Source of the DNA: Foetidibacter luteolus
Lineage (GTDB): Bacteria > Bacteroidota > Bacteroidia > Chitinophagales > Chitinophagaceae
Direction: 5' to 3'
NCBI RefSeq assembly: GCF_009650435.1
Contig: NZ_VVIP01000035.1
Span: 248,001-312,000, forward strand
Length of the DNA stretch: 64,000 nt
Position 1 is the stretch's first letter; every line of letters starts with the position of its first letter. Of this stretch, positions 59,504-64,000 are shown piece after piece. A model generated the notes under the pieces. The model was not told the origin of the DNA and did no database searches. It was given only the letters and a program-made list of their open reading frames with translations. The translations under genes were made by a program, and so were the position numbers.

Positions 59504-61552
59504 ATGAGTAGCGAGAAAAACTTTCGTCCCTTTGTTGCGCCCGAAACAAACATGCGGGAATTGACGGTAAAGTCAATTGTAATGGGCAGCATTTTTGGTA
59601 TCATCTTCGGCGCGGCTACCGTTTACCTGGCGCTTAAGGCAGGCCTTACCGTTTCGGCCTCTATACCCATTGCGGTAATAGCCATAACACTAGGCAGAAA
59701 GTTTTTACATACCACTATACTGGAAAACAACATTATACAAACTACGGGCAGCGCCGGGGAAAGCATTGCCGCCGGTGTAGTTTTTACCTTGCCGGGTTTT
59801 TTGTTTTTAAGCGATGGCGGGGGCGAAAAATTCTTCAACTACCTTACCATACTTACCCTGGCCATTTTTGGCGGCATTTTAGGCACACTGATGATGATAC
59901 CCCTGCGCAAAGCCCTGATTGTAAAAGAACATGGCACGCTGCCTTACCCCGAAGGAACGGCCTGCGGCGATGTGCTGATTGCCGGCGAAAAGGGCGGCGA
60001 CTTTGCCAAAACTGCTTTCTGGGGCCTGGGCTTTGCCTTTTGCTATGCGTTGCTGCAAAAAGTGTTTCATGTAATTGCGGAAGTGCCCTTCTGGATGACG
60101 AAACAGGCCAACAAGTACTTTCCTTCTGCCCGTGTAAGTGGCGAAATTACACCTGAGTATATGGGCGTTGGTTATATTATCGGCCCTAAGATATCCGGGG
60201 TGCTGGTGGCTGGTGGTGTATTTGCCTGGCTGGTAGCCATACCGCTGCTGGCTACCCTGGTACCACCCGATGTTATTGCGGCACAGCAGTTTAAACTGGG
60301 CTACCTGGCAGACATGGCCAAGCCCGGCGGCCGCGGCGGATGGGACCCCGCCACACATAGTTTTACTGATTATTCCGCAGCCATTTATTACGCTTATATC
60401 CGCCAGATTGGCGCCGGTGCTGTGGCCGCGGGTGGTTTTATTACACTGCTCAAAACCATCCCTACCATTGTATCTTCTTTTAAAGGCAGCCTTGGCTCTA
60501 TTAAAACTACGGGCGACCAAATGCAGGTTAAAAGAACCGATCGCGACCTGAACATTAAAGTGGTGCTGTTCGGCAGCATTGCGTTGATTCTGCTCATGGC
60601 TTTCCTGCCGCAAATACCCGGCGACGGTATTGGCCAGAAATTGTTGATTGGCCTGCTGGTAGTAATATTCGGCGCTTTCTTCGTTACTGTTTCTTCACGC
60701 ATTGTAGGCCTTATCGGGTCTTCCAACAACCCCATCAGCGGCATGACCATCGCAACCCTCATGGGTACCTGTTTAATCTTTATTGCCGTAGGCTGGAGTG
60801 GCAAAGCTTACGAGCCCATGGCGTTGGTAGTGGGCGGACTTATTTGCATTGCCGCGGCCAACGCCGGCGCTACCTCTCAGGATTTAAAGAGTGGTTATAT
60901 TGTTGGCGCAACACCCCGCAATCAGCAGATTGCCTTGTTTGTCGGGGCCATTGTATCGTCTATTGTAATAGGCCTTACGGTTAAGTTTTTAGATAAACCC
61001 ACCATGGCCATGCTGGCTGCCGACCCAGGCATGAAGCATGCTATTGGCAGCGCCACCTACCCCGCCCCCCAAGGCACTTTAATGGCAACACTGGCCAAAG
61101 GGATTTTGTCTTTTAACCTCGACTGGCAGTTTGTACTGGTGGGTGTTTTCCTGGCCATTACCATGGAGCTTTGCGGCATAAAAGCACTCAGTTTCGCGGT
61201 GGGCGCCTACCTGCCGCTTTCCACTACTCTGCCTATTTTTATCGGAGGCGCCATCCGCGGCCTGGCAGATAAAAAAGCTGGCAAGGCCAAAACCGCAGAG
61301 GAAGAAGAACTGGGCAAAGGCAATCTTTTTGCTACCGGCCTTGTGGCTGGTGGTGCTGTGGCGGGTGTTATCATTGCCATTCTTTCAGGTTTTGATACCA
61401 CTGCTGCAGGCCTTATTAAAGTTAATGCCGAGCATTTTTTAACAGAAACCCTGGGCACAGGCGGCTACTTTATCCTGGGCGTACTTTTGTTTGCAATAAT
61501 GGGCTTTACCCTTTACCGCATAGCCATTAAAAAAACTGATGTGGAGTTGTAG
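59504..61552 (+). CDS. OPT-family oligopeptide transporter
   Basis: A 682-residue inner-membrane protein with about 14-16 helices. It opens with MRELTVKSIVMGSIFGIIFGAATVYLALKAGLTVSASIPIAVIAITLGRKF, typical of OPT proteins, and has NNIIQTTGSAGESIAAGVVFTLPG, LPYPEGTACGDVLIAGEKGG, GSSNNPISGMTIATLMGTC and ANAGATSQDLKSGYIVGATPRNQQIAL. OPT members move small peptides or metal chelates with protons. The ATG at 59504 is the only reasonable start. It is followed after 50 bases by a dispersed repeat. Substrate unknown. Confidence 0.93.
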   Translation: MSSEKNFRPFVAPETNMRELTVKSIVMGSIFGIIFGAATVYLALKAGLTVSASIPIAVIAITLGRKFLHTTILENNIIQTTGSAGESIAAGVVFTLPGFLFLSDGGGEKFFNYLTILTLAIFGGILGTLMMIPLRKALIVKEHGTLPYPEGTACGDVLIAGEKGGDFAKTAFWGLGFAFCYALLQKVFHVIAEVPFWMTKQANKYFPSARVSGEITPEYMGVGYIIGPKISGVLVAGGVFAWLVAIPLLATLVPPDVIAAQQFKLGYLADMAKPGGRGGWDPATHSFTDYSAAIYYAYIRQIGAGAVAAGGFITLLKTIPTIVSSFKGSLGSIKTTGDQMQVKRTDRDLNIKVVLFGSIALILLMAFLPQIPGDGIGQKLLIGLLVVIFGAFFVTVSSRIVGLIGSSNNPISGMTIATLMGTCLIFIAVGWSGKAYEPMALVVGGLICIAAANAGATSQDLKSGYIVGATPRNQQIALFVGAIVSSIVIGLTVKFLDKPTMAMLAADPGMKHAIGSATYPAPQGTLMATLAKGILSFNLDWQFVLVGVFLAITMELCGIKALSFAVGAYLPLSTTLPIFIGGAIRGLADKKAGKAKTAEEEELGKGNLFATGLVAGGAVAGVIIAILSGFDTTAAGLIKVNAEHFLTETLGTGGYFILGVLLFAIMGFTLYRIAIKKTDVEL

Positions 61553-61599
61553 AAAGGCTTTCGATACGCTCCGGCTGACAGTACTAAGGAAACAACATT

Positions 61600-61715
61600 G
61601 ATTCACCATTCACGATTGACCATTCACGATTATGATACCAGCGATAGTACGCTGTGGCATCTTCGTTGCGTCGCAATCCTTTCATCATTCGGTTCAATGG
61701 GCGGCTGCAGGCTGT
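61600..61715. repeat. dispersed TTGCGTCGCAA repeat, full copy (forward)
   Basis: Core TTGCGTCGCAA at 61666-61676. ATTCACGATTATGATACCAG lies before and TCCTTTCATC, CGGTTCAATGGGCGGC after it. It lies between the convergent OPT and glycosyltransferase genes. Confidence 0.85.
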
Positions 61716-61768
61716 AGTGTAGCTGCAAAACATACCGCTGCCATCCTGTAGTGTAACAGGCGCATTGT

Positions 61769-62884
61769 TTAGATTGTATCCAACAACTCAACATAACGCG
61801 TAATAATCAGCTTCCAGTCATGTTGCTGTGCCCATGCCCTTGCATCGGTTGCATACATAGCATAGCTGTTTACAATATCGCTGATGGCTGCTGATATTTC
61901 ACCTGGTTCGTAAGGGTTAACCAGCCTGCCTGTTTTACCCTGTACTATGGCATCGGTAATGCCGCCGAAGTTAGACCCGATAGCCGGAACGCTCATGGCA
62001 TTGGCTTCCAGTATGGCAATGCCGAAGCCTTCAAAATCCCCTTCTTTGGTGTGGTTGCTCAGCATGAGTTTAATATGGCATTGCGCCAACTGCCGCAACA
62101 ACTCATCCCTGCTCAATTCATCATGAAAAACAATGCTGCCTGAAACATTCAGTGATGCAGCCAGTTGCTGTAACTGCTGTTTGCGGTAAGGCCTGCCGAT
62201 GATATGGTAAACAGCCTGGGGAAATTGCCGCAATATATCCGGCATCGCTTTAATTACGTTTTCCTGCCCTTTTCTTTCCGTCATGCTGCCGATGGTTACC
62301 AGGTTTAACCTTTCGCCTTCAGCTTTTGCAACAGGTACTGGCTGAAACTCCTGCAGGTTAATACCGTTGGGAATAATGAAACAGGGCACTTCTTCTAACA
62401 CGGCAGCCGGAATGTGGGTGCTGGTATAAGAAGAAACGCTTACAACAGCGCTTGACTTTAGCAGGGCCGCAGCAACCCATCGCTTGCCGCGGTTGCTTTT
62501 CAAATCAAGCTCTGAACCATGTACTATCGCTATTATTTTTTGATGCCTGTACAGCAGTCGGAGAATATTAATCAGCCACAAAGAAAACTTGCCGGAACAA
62601 ATAATGTAATCCTGGCGCCTTGCCTGTTTAATAGCGTAATTAATTCTTTGCATGTAGGTAAAAAATACAAAGCTCTTCCTGGTAATCGCCACTAGCCGGA
62701 AGGGTTGGCTGGCGGCAAACCGCCGGATATCCTCTTCATTGGCGCCTACAATATCCGCTATTACAGATACATCGAAGCCTTGCTGTGCAAAGCTCAATGC
62801 CAGGTTATAAGCATGGTTGCCTATACCGCCTGTGCCGGGGGGAAATTCGCTGGCTATAATTAATATACGGCTGTTTTGTTTCAC
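61769..62884 (-). CDS. GT4-type glycosyltransferase
   Basis: A 371-residue GT-B enzyme. The N-terminal domain has ASEFPPGTGGIGNHAYNLALSFAQQG and IAIVHGSELDLKSNRGKRWVAAALLKSSAVVSVSSYTSTHIPAAV; the C-terminal domain has NLVTIGSMTERKGQENVIKAMPDILRQFPQAVYHIIGRPYRKQQLQQL and EGFGIAILEANAMSVPAIGSNFGGITDAIVQGKTGRLVNP, where the EGFGI...E motif binds the nucleotide sugar. It transfers a sugar in polysaccharide or glycolipid synthesis. No other such gene is nearby in the window. Substrate unknown. Confidence 0.9.
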   Translation of the reverse strand: MKQNSRILIIASEFPPGTGGIGNHAYNLALSFAQQGFDVSVIADIVGANEEDIRRFAASQPFRLVAITRKSFVFFTYMQRINYAIKQARRQDYIICSGKFSLWLINILRLLYRHQKIIAIVHGSELDLKSNRGKRWVAAALLKSSAVVSVSSYTSTHIPAAVLEEVPCFIIPNGINLQEFQPVPVAKAEGERLNLVTIGSMTERKGQENVIKAMPDILRQFPQAVYHIIGRPYRKQQLQQLAASLNVSGSIVFHDELSRDELLRQLAQCHIKLMLSNHTKEGDFEGFGIAILEANAMSVPAIGSNFGGITDAIVQGKTGRLVNPYEPGEISAAISDIVNSYAMYATDARAWAQQHDWKLIITRYVELLDTI

Positions 62885-62961
62885 GGATAATTATGCGGCC
62901 TAAGATAGATAGAAAACCGCTTGCTAAGCAAGTAGCGATGCCGGGGACTATGTTGCAGGCA

Positions 62962-62995
62962 TAAAAAAATCGCCACACTTAAAAAGCATGGCGAT
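62962..62995 (-). terminator. intrinsic terminator for typA
   Basis: ATCGCCA (62969-62975) pairs with TGGCGAT (62989-62995), with a run of A (62963-62969) that reads as T on the minus strand after the hairpin. It lies just downstream of the typA stop. Confidence 0.8.
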
Positions 62996-63017
62996 GATTA
63001 TATAATGAAAGCGATTG

Positions 63018-64000
63018 TTACACCGCTTCGGCGCTTAACCTTTTCTGTTGTTTTTTACGCTCTTCCTCGTCCAGTATGGTTTTACGCATACGTATTTTGT
63101 TGGGCGTTACTTCAATGCACTCATCATGCTGAATGTATTCCATGCACTCTTCCAGTGTCATCAGTATTTTGGGTGTAATGCGTACGCTGTCATCGCTGCC
63201 GCTGGCGCGGTGGTTGGTTAACTTTTTACCTTCGGTAGCGTTTACCACCAGGTCGCCTGGTTTAATGTGCTCGGCAATAATCTGGCCGGCATATACATCT
63301 TCCCCTGGGTCAACAAAGAAAGCGCCCCTGTCCTGCAGCTTGTCAATAGAGTAAGCAGTAGTGGCTGCCTGGTTTTTAGATAACAATACACCGTTATTTC
63401 TGCCAGGTATTGCGCCTTTCCAGGGTTTGTATTCGTTAAAAGTATGTGCCATTACAGCTTCGCCCGCTGTGTTGGTAAGCATGGTAGAGCGCAGGCCAAT
63501 CAAACCCCTTGAAGGTATTTCAAACTCCAGGTGCTGCATTTCGCCCTTGGTTTCCATTACATGCATTTCGCCCTTGCGCTGGGTAACCAGGTCTATAACC
63601 TTACCGCTGAACTCGCTGGGTACATCTACCACCAGGTTTTCGTAAGGCTCACATTTTTTACCGTCAATATACTTTACCAATACCTGCGGCTGGCCAACTG
63701 TTAATTCGTAGCCCTCGCGGCGCATGGTTTCAATTAAAATACCCAGGTGAAGAATGCCACGGCCATAAACCAGGAAGCTGTCAGCGCTGTCGGTATCTTC
63801 AACACGCAGGGCCAGGTTTTTTTCAGTTTCTTTCATCAGGCGGTCCCGCAGGTGGCGGCTGGTAACAAATTTACCATCCTTACCAAAAAACGGAGAGTTA
63901 TTGATGCTGAACAACATGCTCATGGTAGGTTCATCAACACTAATAACCGGCAATGCTTCAGGATTTTCCACATCGGCAATGGTATCACCAATATTAAAAT
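63018..64000 (-). CDS. typA: GTP-binding translational GTPase TypA/BipA, 3' part
   Basis: The C-terminal 327 or so residues of TypA/BipA; the frame is open across the window edge (FNIGDTIADVENPEALPVI), so the 5' part with the GTPase domain lies outside. Visible are domain III (ISVDEPTMSMLFSINNSPFFGKDGKFVTSRHLRDRLMKETEKNLALRVEDTDSADSFLVYGRGILHLGILIETMRREG), domain V with MHVMETKGEMQHLEFEIPSRGLIGLRSTMLTNTAGEAVMAHTF and the C-terminal domain GRNNGVLLSKNQAATTAYSIDKLQDRG. TypA binds ribosomes and helps assembly and stress growth. It is followed by a terminator. Confidence 0.95.
   Translation of the reverse strand, partial: FNIGDTIADVENPEALPVISVDEPTMSMLFSINNSPFFGKDGKFVTSRHLRDRLMKETEKNLALRVEDTDSADSFLVYGRGILHLGILIETMRREGYELTVGQPQVLVKYIDGKKCEPYENLVVDVPSEFSGKVIDLVTQRKGEMHVMETKGEMQHLEFEIPSRGLIGLRSTMLTNTAGEAVMAHTFNEYKPWKGAIPGRNNGVLLSKNQAATTAYSIDKLQDRGAFFVDPGEDVYAGQIIAEHIKPGDLVVNATEGKKLTNHRASGSDDSVRITPKILMTLEECMEYIQHDECIEVTPNKIRMRKTILDEEERKKQQKRLSAEAV

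Noticed and set aside
59879..60613. 244-codon minus-strand frame
   Set aside because: Antisense to the well-supported OPT transporter gene, with His/Gln/Asn-rich translation and no motif.

Overview
The window looks like chromosomal DNA of a Bacteroidota bacterium, most likely of the Chitinophagaceae type. This rests on TAnnTTTG-type promoter elements, an RprY-like regulator, a SusR-like propeller/Y_Y_Y/LuxR-HTH regulator, many exported glycoside hydrolases, an ileS-dksA pair, and intergenic spaces full of short dispersed repeats. The assignment comes from gene content only; no rRNA or tRNA gene was seen.

Layout. 1-2.5 kb: two and a fragment of a third NTF2/SnoaL-like protein, an OmpR-type response regulator and a divergent GroES-like co-chaperonin. 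2.5-20.1 kb: a probable beta-1,3-glucan utilisation locus on the minus strand. In transcription order it holds a glycosidase fused to an outer-membrane beta-barrel, a lipoprotein with repeated carbohydrate-binding-like modules, a GH16 lipoprotein, a large cytoplasmic GH94/149/161-like glycoside phosphorylase, a GPH-family sugar symporter and two GH17-like proteins without signal peptides. A divergent SusR-like regulator faces it and is interrupted by one in-frame TAG. No SusC/SusD pair is present in the window. 20.7-27.1 kb: two B12-binding/radical SAM proteins, a methyltransferase, an SDR epimerase and a 3-hydroxyacyl-CoA dehydrogenase. 27.2-31.4 kb: MerR-like regulator, thioredoxin-like protein, sulfatase and a polytopic membrane protein on the plus strand. 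31.6-37.7 kb: dksA-like gene, ileS, a small membrane protein and TerC.

37.8-48.0 kb: a module of the kind best known from Planctomycetes, with a c-type cytochrome/LRR protein, a Tat-type sugar isomerase, a DUF1501 protein and two tandem PSD1-type dihaem proteins. 48.1-48.6 kb: a small toxin-antitoxin pair. 48.7-55.5 kb: three exported glycoside hydrolases (clan GH-D-like, GH20, GH29). 55.9-64.0 kb: a deoxyhypusine-synthase-like gene, Uma2-like nuclease, ABC ATPase, OPT transporter, GT4 glycosyltransferase and the 3' part of typA.

The most striking non-genic signal is a dispersed intergenic repeat centred on the 11-bp interrupted palindrome TTGCGTCGCAA. I count about a dozen copies in both orientations, some carrying extra hairpins at or next to the core. 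A second repeat family is built around GCGGAAAGCCCG, and a third is a 157-bp tandem array of GTGAGTGG/AATTCCTTGTTC-type sequence. Other points worth a look are the glycosidase-porin fusion in a locus without SusCD, the TAG in its regulator, and an IleRS whose HIGH motif reads GIHH.
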